The position numbers and the translations under genes are program-made. DNA of 64,000 nucleotides, taken from Streptomyces sp. APSN-46.1. Its GTDB lineage: Bacteria > Actinomycetota > Actinomycetes > Streptomycetales > Streptomycetaceae. Location: positions 310,001-374,000 of the forward strand of contig NZ_JALGRF010000002.1 of assembly GCF_022815725.1 (NCBI RefSeq), read 5' to 3'. The stretch's first letter is position 1; each line of letters begins with the position of its first letter. The notes beneath the pieces were generated by a model. That model searched no databases. It had not been told where the DNA came from and saw only the letters and a program-made list of their open reading frames with translations. Of this stretch, positions 1-7,475 are shown one piece after another.

Positions 1-247
1 CGGCGGCCAGCGCCCCGGTGTACGCGTCGAAGTACGTCCAGAGCCTGGTGATCGCCGCGTCGGCGGCGGCCCAGCGCTCCTTGGTGACCCCGGTCAGCCC
101 GGCACCCTCCAGCAGCCGCCGTCCGGCGTGGTCCTGGAGCGCGAGCAGCGAGGTCTCGACCGCCTCGTGCTCCGCGCCCAGCCGGGACAGCGCGCGGTCG
201 ACCCCGTCCCGGTCCATCAGGGCCGGTCCCGCTTCCGGTCGCCTCAC
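1..247 (-). CDS. Hypothetical protein downstream of glnH (partial, runs off left edge)
   Basis: The N-terminal 82 residues of a minus-strand gene are visible. It begins at GTG 247, with a CGGAG-type ribosome binding site about 8 nt upstream, and has no stop before the window edge. The protein starts MRRPEAGPALMD and is charged and helical, with no signal peptide and no membrane segment. It lies 50 bp after glnH on the same strand and so is probably in the same operon. In actinobacteria the glnX-glnH pair is usually followed by the kinase gene pknG; this small protein would sit between them. I do not recognise a domain in the visible part. The start could instead be the internal ATG at codon 11. 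Confidence 0.6.
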   Translation of the reverse strand, partial: MRRPEAGPALMDRDGVDRALSRLGAEHEAVETSLLALQDHAGRRLLEGAGLTGVTKERWAAADAAITRLWTYFDAYTGALAA

Positions 248-297
248 ATAGGGCTCCGATTCTCTCCCGCGAGCGGGAGGTATTGCCACCACGGGCC

Positions 298-1359
298 TCA
301 GCCGTCCCGGTACTTGGGCTCGGGCGGCGCGACCGCCTGGGGCAGCACGCCCTCGAAGTGGGCACGGTAGGCCATCATCCACGGGCTGTCGTTCCCACCC
401 GCGCGGTAGTTCTCCAGCACCTTGTTGACCCGGCGCACCAGATCCGTCGCGTCCTTGTTCATCGCCACCCCGTAGAACTCCCTGGTGAAGGGGGATCCGA
501 CGAGTCGCACCGACGGGTCCTGCGCGGCCTGGCCGGCCGCGAGCGCGTTGTCGGTGATGATGCCGTCCACTTCACCCAACTGGAGTCGCACCAGGCAGTC
601 CAGCTGGTTGGCCACGGTGACCGGCACCGCCCCGTAGGACTGGGACGCGAGCGCCGCTTCGGCGGTGGAACCCGCCGCGACGCAGATCTTCCGGTCCTTC
701 AGGGAGGTGTCGTACCCGGTGATCGTCGAGTCCTTGGGGGCCAGCACCTGCTGTCCGGCCTCGAAGTACGCCGTCGAGAAGGCGACTTCCTCCAGCCGCT
801 TGCAGTTGATGGTCATGGTCCGCACCACGATGTCCACCCGGCCCTCCTGGAGGGCCGCGATGCGCTGATTGGTGGGGATGGCCCGGTAGATCACCTTGGA
901 TTCGTCACCCAGGATGTCCTTGGCTATGGCCTTGACCAGGGCGATGTCGAAGCCGTCGAGGTGGCCGTCCGGATTGCGGTAGCCCCACTTGAAGCTGTTC
1001 TGGTCCACGCCCGCGACGAGCTTGCCCGCGCTGCGGATCCGCTCGATGGTCGGCCCGTCCACCCCGGAGGGGCGCAGGCTGGCCTCCGGGTTCTGACAGG
1101 TGTCGCCCGGTCCCCAGAGCGCGTCGGGGGCCACCGCCACCGACGCGCGCTCGCGGACCGACGTGCTTCCACCGGCCTCGGGCGCCGCCTGGGCCAGCGG
1201 CAGCAGCACGGCCGCTGCGGTCACCGCGCAGGCCGCGGCCATCGCGCTCACCCCGCCCCAGCCGCGCAGCCGGCCCGCCAGCCGGCGCGGCCCGGACACC
1301 CGGGGTCCGTCGCCCCCGCCCTCGCCGCGCCGCACTCGTATCGTCCGCATCGCTCTCAC
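298..1359 (-). CDS. glnH: GlnH-like amino-acid-binding protein (SBP family 3)
   Basis: Extracytoplasmic solute-binding protein of 353 aa. A basic N-terminus and a hydrophobic segment (about residues 37-58) precede a family-3 binding domain (about 105-335) containing AGVDQNSFKWGY, GFDIALVKAIA and VDIVVRTMT. The hydrophobic stretch ends in an AQA-type cleavage site; its Cys is too far inside for a clean lipobox, so a membrane-anchored or signal-I form is more likely than a lipoprotein. The GTG start overlaps the glnX stop by 4 nt (GTGA), which implies translational coupling. In mycobacteria GlnH senses Asp/Glu and signals through GlnX to the kinase PknG. The same role is inferred here from gene order and domains. 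Confidence 0.82.
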   Translation of the reverse strand: MRAMRTIRVRRGEGGGDGPRVSGPRRLAGRLRGWGGVSAMAAACAVTAAAVLLPLAQAAPEAGGSTSVRERASVAVAPDALWGPGDTCQNPEASLRPSGVDGPTIERIRSAGKLVAGVDQNSFKWGYRNPDGHLDGFDIALVKAIAKDILGDESKVIYRAIPTNQRIAALQEGRVDIVVRTMTINCKRLEEVAFSTAYFEAGQQVLAPKDSTITGYDTSLKDRKICVAAGSTAEAALASQSYGAVPVTVANQLDCLVRLQLGEVDGIITDNALAAGQAAQDPSVRLVGSPFTREFYGVAMNKDATDLVRRVNKVLENYRAGGNDSPWMMAYRAHFEGVLPQAVAPPEPKYRDG

Positions 1360-2741
1360 CTGTACTCCGAAAGCCTGCGCCCGATACCGAGCAGCGCCGC
1401 CGCCGCGCCGACGACCGCCAGGGCCGCCGCGCCCGTCACCAAACCGCCCAGCGCGCCGAGCCCGTCCTGGGCCGCCCGGGTGAACTCCTTCTGCTCATGG
1501 GCCACCGCCTGCTCCAGCGAGGCGTCCACCGTGTCGAACGAGGCGCCGCTGCTGTCCTTGTGGTCCTTGTCCCCGATGACCAGGGGCCAGGCGCCCTCGT
1601 AGTCGCCTTTCAAGTCGGTCTCCCGGGCCGCCGTGTGCCGCTGCTTCCACTGCTTCACACCGTCCACAGCGCGGACGACCGGCGCCCGGCCGCTGTTGTC
1701 GTCGGCCAGCTTCAGCGCCGTCGCCAGACCGGCGTCCAGCGCCTTCATGTTCGCGGTGAAGTCCACGTCGTACTTGTCGGACTTCTTGTCCTCGGCCAGG
1801 ACGGCGCCCCGCGAGATCAGCGTCAGGTTCTCGTTGGCCCGTGCCTGGAGCGAGGCGATCCGCGCGTCGTTGAGCACCTTCAGCGACTCCTGCCCGTCCG
1901 CCCGGGCCTCGCTCAGCTCCGCCCGCGCGACGGTGTGCCCCGCGGCCAGCCACAGCAGCGCCACCAGCGAGGCGGTCGACGCGGCGACGAGACCGTGGTT
2001 GAAGACCCGGTTCGTCCGGAGGTAGTTGCGCCGCTGCGCCCATGCCAGGGCGCCGAGCGCGAGCGCCGCCGCGGCGAGCGAACCCAGCGGCCAGGACCGG
2101 GCGTCGTCGTAGTCCGTGTAGAGCCGGCCGGTCTCCGCCTCGTAGAGCCGCTGGGCCGCCGGCAGCAGCACGGTGCTCATCTGCTCATTGGCGTACCGCA
2201 GATACGCGCCGCCGAGCGGCAGCCCCTGCCGGTTGTTGGCCCGGGCCTGCTCGATCAGTCCGGTGTACCGGGGCAACTGCTCGCCGAGGAGGGCTATCTC
2301 CTTGCGGGAGCCCTCACTGGCCCCGGCGTTGGCGGCCGCGCTCACCAGCAGCCGCGAAGCGTTGGCGATGTCCTTCTCGTACCGCTGGCGGACCTCGCGC
2401 GGCTCGTGCGCGCCCGCGAGGAAACCGCTGGAGGAGGCCGTGTCGGCATCGGCGAGGGAGCGGTAGATGCTCGCCGCGTCAGCGCTCAGCGGCTGGCTGC
2501 GGCCCACCACGTCGTCCGCGGCGGCGACCCGGCCGGAGATCTCCCACACCGTCACCAGACCGAACAGGACCACCAGCGCGGCCAGGCCGGCGCCGATGAT
2601 CCGCAGCTTGCCCGGCTCGGTCGTCGCCGCCCGGCGCAGCTGTTCCACGCCCTCGGCCCAGGCGGAACGCCGCCCCGGCGGCGGGGCGGGAGGCGCGGCG
2701 AGGCCGCCCTCGGGCGCGGGTGCGCGTGATGTGACGACCAC
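1356..2741 (-). CDS. glnX: GlnX-like four-TM sensor membrane protein
   Basis: Membrane protein of 461 aa with four predicted transmembrane segments (about residues 50-70, 210-230, 250-270 and 430-455). These enclose two large extracytoplasmic helical regions resembling chemoreceptor sensor domains. There is no kinase or methyl-accepting domain. I chose GTG 2741 because a strong GAGGGGGAGG ribosome binding site lies just upstream; an ATG 31 codons earlier would prefix a poorly conserved tail. Together with the coupled glnH gene this matches the GlnX-GlnH module that relays external amino-acid levels to the kinase PknG in other actinobacteria. The kinase itself is outside the window. Confidence 0.75.
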   Translation of the reverse strand: MVVTSRAPAPEGGLAAPPAPPPGRRSAWAEGVEQLRRAATTEPGKLRIIGAGLAALVVLFGLVTVWEISGRVAAADDVVGRSQPLSADAASIYRSLADADTASSSGFLAGAHEPREVRQRYEKDIANASRLLVSAAANAGASEGSRKEIALLGEQLPRYTGLIEQARANNRQGLPLGGAYLRYANEQMSTVLLPAAQRLYEAETGRLYTDYDDARSWPLGSLAAAALALGALAWAQRRNYLRTNRVFNHGLVAASTASLVALLWLAAGHTVARAELSEARADGQESLKVLNDARIASLQARANENLTLISRGAVLAEDKKSDKYDVDFTANMKALDAGLATALKLADDNSGRAPVVRAVDGVKQWKQRHTAARETDLKGDYEGAWPLVIGDKDHKDSSGASFDTVDASLEQAVAHEQKEFTRAAQDGLGALGGLVTGAAALAVVGAAAALLGIGRRLSEYR

Positions 2742-2840
2742 CGTGACCTCCCCCTCGGTCCTGATACCCCCCACCACGTCCGGGAGGTACCCGCATCGCA
2801 GCAGTATGGCCGTAGTGACGGTCAACCACAGCACCTGGTG

Positions 2841-2859
2841 CCGGATCTTGATGATCCGG
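2841..2859. promoter_or_regulatory. Inverted repeat upstream of glnX
   Basis: CCGGATC-N5-GATCCGG is a perfect 7-bp inverted repeat about 100 bp upstream of the glnX start, in the gap between the sugar kinase end and glnX. It could be an operator or a weak terminator; no uridine tract follows. Confidence 0.3.
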
Positions 2860-2945
2860 TTCCGGGGGCGCCTTCCTCACCCCTTCACCGTCAATACGTC
2901 CACACGACCGCCACGGTTCCAGACCGGCCGGTCCCCCGGGCGGGT

Positions 2946-3956
2946 TCACCCGAAATGGGCACGGAGTTTTCCGTAGGCCTCGGGCGGGGACCCGAGCGCG
3001 TCCAGGCCCAGCAGCCCGGCGCCCAGCACGGGAGGTGCCGAGACCACCGACACCCGGGCGCACGGGGCCCGCTCCGCCAGACCCGCCGCGATCCGGTCGT
3101 TCAGCTGCGGATGCCGGGCCGTGAGCACGCTCCCGCCGAGCAGGACGGGCGCCTCCTCGCCCAGCAGGTCCAGGCGCGCCAGCGCCACCGAGGCCAGGGC
3201 CACCACCTCGTCCGCCTGCCGCTCCACGATCGCGGAGGCCACCGGATCGCCCGCCGCGGCTACCGCGAACAGCACCGGCACCAGCTCGTGCCGGCGCCGC
3301 CGGGCGAGCGCGCCCAGGTGCAGCGCCTCGATCAGCTCCCGCATGGAGCCGAGCCCGAAATGCCCCGGCAGCGCCGCCGCGAGCTCCGTCGGCCCACCGC
3401 GCCCGTCCTCGGCCCGCGCCGCCCACCACATGGCCTCCGCCGAGAGGCCGCCCCCACCGCCCCAGTCGCCGGAGATCATGCCGACCGCCGGGAACCGCGC
3501 GGTGCGCCCGTCGGGCAGCATCCCCACGCAGTTGATCCCCGCCCCGCACACCACCGCGACCCCGCGCGGGGCCGCCGAACCGGACAGACCCGCCCGCAGG
3601 ATCGCGAAGGTGTCGTTGCGCACCTCCGTGGCCGCGCCCCAGCCGCGCGCCCGGATCGCGTCCGCGAGCCGGCGCTCCTCCACCGGGAAGTCCGCGTTGG
3701 ACAGACACGCCGCGACCTGGTCGGCGTACGGGGACCCGGGCCGCAGCGGCGGCAGCGCGGCGGCCTCGGCGGCCTCCGCGACGGCCTGCTCCAGCACGTC
3801 CACCGCCGCCGCGACCCCGTCGCGCGGCGGCTGGAAGCCCCCGGAGCGCCCGGTGCCCAGCACGGTGCCGTCCGCCGCGATCAGCGCCACGTCCGTCTTG
3901 CTGTTGCCCGCGTCGACGGCGAGTACGGCCGGTGTGGCGGGCCGGTTCACGCCCAT
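2946..3956 (-). CDS. BadF/BadG-type ATPase, probable N-acetylglucosamine/sugar kinase
   Basis: A 336-aa ASKHA-fold kinase. The N-terminal phosphate-binding motif VLAVDAGNSKTDVAL and the second motif VVCGAGINCVGM are clear, and AVGMISGDWGGGGG resembles the sugar-binding segment of N-acetylglucosamine kinases. The ATG start overlaps the end of the GH4 gene by 10 bp, making it the last gene of the sugar operon. Inferred role: ATP-dependent phosphorylation of the sugar (a GlcNAc-like or related hexose) released or imported by the adjacent system. The exact substrate cannot be read from the sequence. Confidence 0.8.
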   Translation of the reverse strand: MGVNRPATPAVLAVDAGNSKTDVALIAADGTVLGTGRSGGFQPPRDGVAAAVDVLEQAVAEAAEAAALPPLRPGSPYADQVAACLSNADFPVEERRLADAIRARGWGAATEVRNDTFAILRAGLSGSAAPRGVAVVCGAGINCVGMLPDGRTARFPAVGMISGDWGGGGGLSAEAMWWAARAEDGRGGPTELAAALPGHFGLGSMRELIEALHLGALARRRRHELVPVLFAVAAAGDPVASAIVERQADEVVALASVALARLDLLGEEAPVLLGGSVLTARHPQLNDRIAAGLAERAPCARVSVVSAPPVLGAGLLGLDALGSPPEAYGKLRAHFG

Positions 3957-5227
3957 GCCAGATGCTCCTTGTTGTGCGCCAGCAGCCGGTCCGTCAGCCC
4001 TTCGGCGAGGTCGAGCTGCCCGACCAGCGGGTGGGCCAGCAGCGCCTTGAAGACCCGCTCGCGCCCACCGCGCAGGGCCGCGTCCAGCGCGAGGTCCTCG
4101 TACGCGGTCACGTGCGAGATCAGCCCGGCGTACAGCGGGTCGAGCCTCGGCACGGCCAGCGGCACCGGGCCGGAGCCGTCGGTGCCGCGCACCCGCGCCT
4201 GCACCTCGATGACCGCGTCGTCCGGCAGGAACGGCAGGGTCCCGTTGTTGTACGTGTTCACCACCTGCACCGGGGAGCCGCCGTCGCCCAGCAGCGCCGC
4301 CGCGAGGTCCACGGCCGCCTCCGAGTAGAAGGCCCCGCCCCGCTTGGCCAGGAGCGCCGGCTTCTCGTCGAGCGCGGGATCCCCGTACAGGGCGAGCAGC
4401 TCCCGCTCCATCGCGGCGACCTCGGCAGCCCGGGCGGGCTTCTCGCCGAGCACGCGCACCACCTCGTCGTGGGCGTAGAAATAGCGCAGGTAGTACGAGG
4501 GCACCACCCCGAGCCGGTCCAGCACGGTCCGGGGCAGGCGCAGGTCCGCGGCCACGGCCTCCGCGTGTTCGGCCAGCAGCCGGGGCAGTACGTCCGTACC
4601 CTCCGGGCCGCCCAGCCGTACGCCCAGCTCCCAGGTCAGGTGGTTGAGCCCGACGTGGTCGAGGTGGACCTCGGCGGGCGCCACCCCCAGCAGCGCCGCG
4701 AAGTTCCGCTGGAAGCCGATGGCGACGTTGCACAGCCCGACCGCCTTGTGCCCGGCCCGCAGCAGGGCCCGGGTGACGATCCCGACCGGATTGGTGAAGT
4801 CGATGATCCAGGCGTCCGGGTTGGCCCGCCGGACCCGCTCGGCGATGTCCAGTACCACCGGCACCGTGCGCAGCGCCTTGGCGAGCCCGCCCGCGCCCGT
4901 GGTCTCCTGCCCCACGCAGCCGCACTCCAGCGGCCAGGTCTCGTCCTGGAGCCGGGCGGCCTGCCCGCCGACGCGCAGCTGAAGGAGTACCGCGTCCGCG
5001 CCGGCCACCCCCGCGTCGAGGTCGGAGGTGGTGGTGACCAGGCCCGGATGGTCCTGCTTGGCGAAGATCCGCCGGGCGAGGGGGCCGATCAGCTCCAGCC
5101 GCTCGGCGGCGGGGTCGATCAGCACCAGCTCGCTGACCGGCAGGGTGTCGCGCAGCCGCGCGAAGCCGTCGATCAGCTCGGGGGTATAGGTGGAACCGCC
5201 ACCCACCACTGCGAGTTTCATGCGCAT
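3947..5227 (-). CDS. Family 4 glycosidase (6-phospho-beta-glucosidase type)
   Basis: A 426-aa GH4 enzyme. It has the N-terminal Rossmann motif VVGGGSTYTPEL (residues 7-18) for NAD+, the metal-binding Cys166-Asn167 in GLCNVAIG, and His196 in HVGLNH. The FTNPVG motif lies around 145-150. Family 4 enzymes are Mn2+- and NAD+-dependent and cleave alpha- or beta-glycosides by oxidation-elimination, often on 6-phosphorylated sugars. Its ATG overlaps the stop of the upstream permease (TGATG), so the two are translationally coupled. Because the transporter is an ABC system rather than a PTS, the natural substrate may be a non-phosphorylated disaccharide; this is unresolved. Confidence 0.88.
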   Translation of the reverse strand: MRMKLAVVGGGSTYTPELIDGFARLRDTLPVSELVLIDPAAERLELIGPLARRIFAKQDHPGLVTTTSDLDAGVAGADAVLLQLRVGGQAARLQDETWPLECGCVGQETTGAGGLAKALRTVPVVLDIAERVRRANPDAWIIDFTNPVGIVTRALLRAGHKAVGLCNVAIGFQRNFAALLGVAPAEVHLDHVGLNHLTWELGVRLGGPEGTDVLPRLLAEHAEAVAADLRLPRTVLDRLGVVPSYYLRYFYAHDEVVRVLGEKPARAAEVAAMERELLALYGDPALDEKPALLAKRGGAFYSEAAVDLAAALLGDGGSPVQVVNTYNNGTLPFLPDDAVIEVQARVRGTDGSGPVPLAVPRLDPLYAGLISHVTAYEDLALDAALRGGRERVFKALLAHPLVGQLDLAEGLTDRLLAHNKEHLAWA

Positions 5228-6072
5228 CAGCCTTTCACTCCGGTCAGGGTGACGCCTTCCACGAACGCCTTCTGGGCGAAGAAGAAAAGGACGATCACAG
5301 GTGCCATGACCAGCACGGTCGCGGCCATGGTCAGATTCCAGTTCGTGTGGTGAGCCCCCTTGAAGGACTCCAGCCCGTAGCTGAGGGTCCAGGCGGCCGG
5401 GTTGTCCGAGGCGTAGATCTGCGGGCCGAAGTAGTCGTTCCAGGCGCTGAAGAACTGGAACAGCGCGACGGCCGCGATCCCGGGTTTGGCCATCGGCAGG
5501 ACGATCCGCAGCAGGGTGCGCAGTTCGCCGCAGCCGTCCACCCTGGCCGCGTCGAGGTACTCGTCGGGGATCGTCAGCAGGAACTGCCGGAGCAGGAAGA
5601 TGGAGAAGGCGTCGCCGAAGGCCATCGGGATGATCAGTGGCCACAGCGTGCCGGACAGGTCCAGCTGTTTGGCCCAGAACAGGTACATCGGGATGACGAC
5701 CACCTGCGGCGGCAGCATCATCATGGCGATCACCAGCAGCAGCGACAGCCGCCGGCCGCGGAAGCGGAACTTGGCGAGCGCGTACGCGACGGGCACCGAG
5801 GACACCACGGTCAGCAGGGTCCCGAGGCCGGCGTACAGCAGGGTGTTGCGCCACCAGGTCAGGAAGCCGGGGGTGTTCCACACCGTCGCGTAGTTGCCCC
5901 ATTCCCAGGTGTCCGGCGTCAGGTCGCGGGTCAGCGCCTGCTGGTCGCTCATCAGGGAGGTGAGGAAGAGGAAGACGAAGGGGAGGACGAAGAACAGGGC
6001 GGCGGCGACCCCGAGGGAGTGCACGCCGATCCACTGGAGTACGGCCTTGCGCTTGCGGACCACCTCAGTCAC
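5227..6072 (-). CDS. Sugar ABC transporter permease, MalG type
   Basis: A 281-aa inner-membrane permease with six hydrophobic segments. The EAA loop EYLDAARVDGCGELRTLLRIVLP is present and contacts the shared ATPase (MsiK-type in Streptomyces, encoded elsewhere). The GTG start (VTEVVRKRKAV) has a GGGAG ribosome binding site. It partners the permease at 7436-8392, from which it is now separated by a TnpB element. A TGA 8 nt inside its start, in the frame of the other permease, suggests the two genes once overlapped as GTGACTGA. Confidence 0.9.
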   Translation of the reverse strand: MTEVVRKRKAVLQWIGVHSLGVAAALFFVLPFVFLFLTSLMSDQQALTRDLTPDTWEWGNYATVWNTPGFLTWWRNTLLYAGLGTLLTVVSSVPVAYALAKFRFRGRRLSLLLVIAMMMLPPQVVVIPMYLFWAKQLDLSGTLWPLIIPMAFGDAFSIFLLRQFLLTIPDEYLDAARVDGCGELRTLLRIVLPMAKPGIAAVALFQFFSAWNDYFGPQIYASDNPAAWTLSYGLESFKGAHHTNWNLTMAATVLVMAPVIVLFFFAQKAFVEGVTLTGVKG

Positions 6073-6090
6073 CGGATTTCTCCCAGGATG

Positions 6091-6110
6091 CCCCGGCCTT
6101 TAGGCCGGGG
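6091..6110 (+). repeat. Left-end hairpin of tnpB element
   Basis: Perfect 8-bp stem CCCCGGCC / GGCCGGGG with loop TTTA, immediately inside the inferred left boundary of the element. Confidence 0.75.
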
Positions 6111-6202
6111 AGGAATGCGCCCTTGGGGCGGAGCCGCGTAGCGGCGGAGTTCTCTACGCACTGTGTTGACCTGTGCCTTCGTTGATTGTCAGTGGGGGTG
6201 TG

Positions 6203-6208
6203 TAGGTT
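6203..6208 (+). promoter_or_regulatory. Putative -10 box of tnpB
   Basis: TAGGTT lies 7 nt upstream of the GTG at 6216. That would place the transcript start at or next to the start codon, consistent with a leaderless mRNA. A weak -35 (TTGATT, 6182-6187) is 15 bp upstream. Confidence 0.35.
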
Positions 6209-6215
6209 GCCGGTC

Positions 6216-7439
6216 GTGACGACATCGCAGATAGCGGAGGACGCCGGGCATGCCCGGTACACCTACCGGCTTCGTGTGTCGTCGACCGCCCGCGCTGTTC
6301 TGGAAGCGGAGTGGGCGCGGTGCCGGTGGATCTGGAACGAGTGCGCGGCCCGGTCGAAGAAGGCCCACGCCGAGGATGAGAAGTGCGGTCCGGCAAGGCT
6401 GGACAAGATGCTGACCGAGGCCCGCACCGCGAACGTGTGGCTGCGTGAGGGCAGTAGCGTTCCGCAGCAGCAGCTCATCCGGGACTTCGGGAAGTCCCGT
6501 GCCAAGGCGCTCAAGGACATCAAGGCCCGGCTGCCGATGCGGCAGCGGGCCGGGATGCCGAAGTACAAGAAGAAGCACCAGGCCGACCCGAGCCTGAACT
6601 ACACGCAGCGCGGTTTCCGATTGAAGGACGGCCGTCTGTACCTGGCGGGCGGGATCGTCCTTACGGTGGTGTGGTCGCGGGATCTGCCCAAGCCCCCGTC
6701 CAGCGTGCGGGTCTACCTGGACAGCCTCGGACATTGGTACGCCAGCTTCGTCATCCCCACTGCTACCGAGGCCCTGCCCGCCACCGGGCAGGACATCGGC
6801 ATCGACTGGGGCGTGCGTGAGACGGCAACCACCACCAGCGACGCCCACGACCTGCCCCACGCGCAGCACGGCAAGAACGCCGCCGAGCGCCTGGCCCGCT
6901 ACCAGCGGTTGATGGCCCGTCGCAAGCCCCAGCGCGGCCAGCGCGGATCGAACGGCTACCGGGAAGCGAAGCGGCAGACGGCGAAACTCCACAAGAAGGT
7001 CGCCCGGCAGCGTGAGGACACCGGCCGCAAGTGGGCGAAGAAGGTCGTACGCGACCACGACCGACTCGCGGTCGAGGACTTCCGCCCGAAGTTCCTCGCC
7101 AAGTCCACCATGGCCCGCAAAGCCGCCGACGCAGCGATCGGCGCTACCAAGCAGGCACTGATCCACATGGCTCGCAAACACGGCCGTGAACTGCACCTCG
7201 TACACCCCGCGCACACCACCATGGACTGCGCACAGTGCGGAGCGAGAACCAAGCACGCACTACCTCTCTCAGAGAGAACCTACGCCTGCACCGCGTGCGG
7301 AGCCGTCTCCCCCAGGGACAAGAACTCCGCCCGCGTGATGCTCGTCCGGGCTGGTCTCAACCCGGCTGGTGCTGATCGTGTAAGAGCTGCCGGACCGCCG
7401 GTCCGTAGCCAACGTGAGCCAGGAATCCCCTCCCGCTAG
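6216..7439 (+). CDS. tnpB: TnpB RNA-guided endonuclease (IS1341-type OrfB)
   Basis: A 407-aa TnpB. The RuvC-like catalytic triad is intact: Asp197 in GIDWG, Glu287 in LAVEDF and Asp368 in SPRDKNSA. The zinc ribbon has C338-x2-C341 and C358-x2-C361. TnpB proteins are nucleases guided by an omega RNA that comes from the 3' end of the gene and the element's right end. The start is GTG 6216, with a -10-like box just upstream; a GTG at 6186 would add 10 residues. The stop codon lies in the loop of the right-end hairpin, so the coding end and omega-RNA scaffold overlap. The gene is convergent with the permease at 7436 and overlaps it by 4 nt. Confidence 0.9.
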   Translation: MTTSQIAEDAGHARYTYRLRVSSTARAVLEAEWARCRWIWNECAARSKKAHAEDEKCGPARLDKMLTEARTANVWLREGSSVPQQQLIRDFGKSRAKALKDIKARLPMRQRAGMPKYKKKHQADPSLNYTQRGFRLKDGRLYLAGGIVLTVVWSRDLPKPPSSVRVYLDSLGHWYASFVIPTATEALPATGQDIGIDWGVRETATTTSDAHDLPHAQHGKNAAERLARYQRLMARRKPQRGQRGSNGYREAKRQTAKLHKKVARQREDTGRKWAKKVVRDHDRLAVEDFRPKFLAKSTMARKAADAAIGATKQALIHMARKHGRELHLVHPAHTTMDCAQCGARTKHALPLSERTYACTACGAVSPRDKNSARVMLVRAGLNPAGADRVRAAGPPVRSQREPGIPSR

Positions 7440-7475
7440 GGAGGGGAGGATTCAACTGCTCCGATCAGTCCGCCA
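7340..7475 (+). ncRNA. Predicted omega (reRNA) guide RNA of the first TnpB
   Basis: Inferred by analogy with known TnpB systems. The scaffold is the 3' part of tnpB plus the right-end hairpin (7427-7446) and AGGATTCAA. The guide would be the next 16-20 nt (from about 7456), which here is antisense to the last codons of the upstream permease gene. The 5' boundary is a guess. Confidence 0.45.
7427..7446. repeat. Right-end hairpin of tnpB element
   Basis: Perfect 8-bp stem CCCCTCCC / GGGAGGGG with loop GCTA. The palindromic CTAG at 7436-7439 supplies the TAG stop of tnpB on the plus strand and the TAG stop of the permease on the minus strand. Confidence 0.8.

Larger units (their letters stand above)
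6088..7455 (+). mobile_element. IS1341-type (IS200/IS605 superfamily) tnpB-only element
   Basis: The element lies between the two permease genes. It starts with a near-terminal hairpin (CCCCGGCC-TTTA-GGCCGGGG, 6091-6110) and ends with a second one (CCCCTCCC-GCTA-GGGAGGGG, 7427-7446) followed by AGGATTCAA. Such subterminal palindromes and the lack of a target duplication are typical of IS200/IS605 elements. There is no tnpA. The boundaries are inferred by joining the flanks: removing 6088-7455 restores an open permease frame ending in a stop that overlaps the next start. They could be a few bases off. Confidence 0.75.

Noticed and set aside
6216..7439. TnpB-derived inactive transcription regulator (TldR-like)
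   Set aside because: All three RuvC acidic residues and the zinc ribbon are intact and transposon ends are present, so an active TnpB is the simpler reading.
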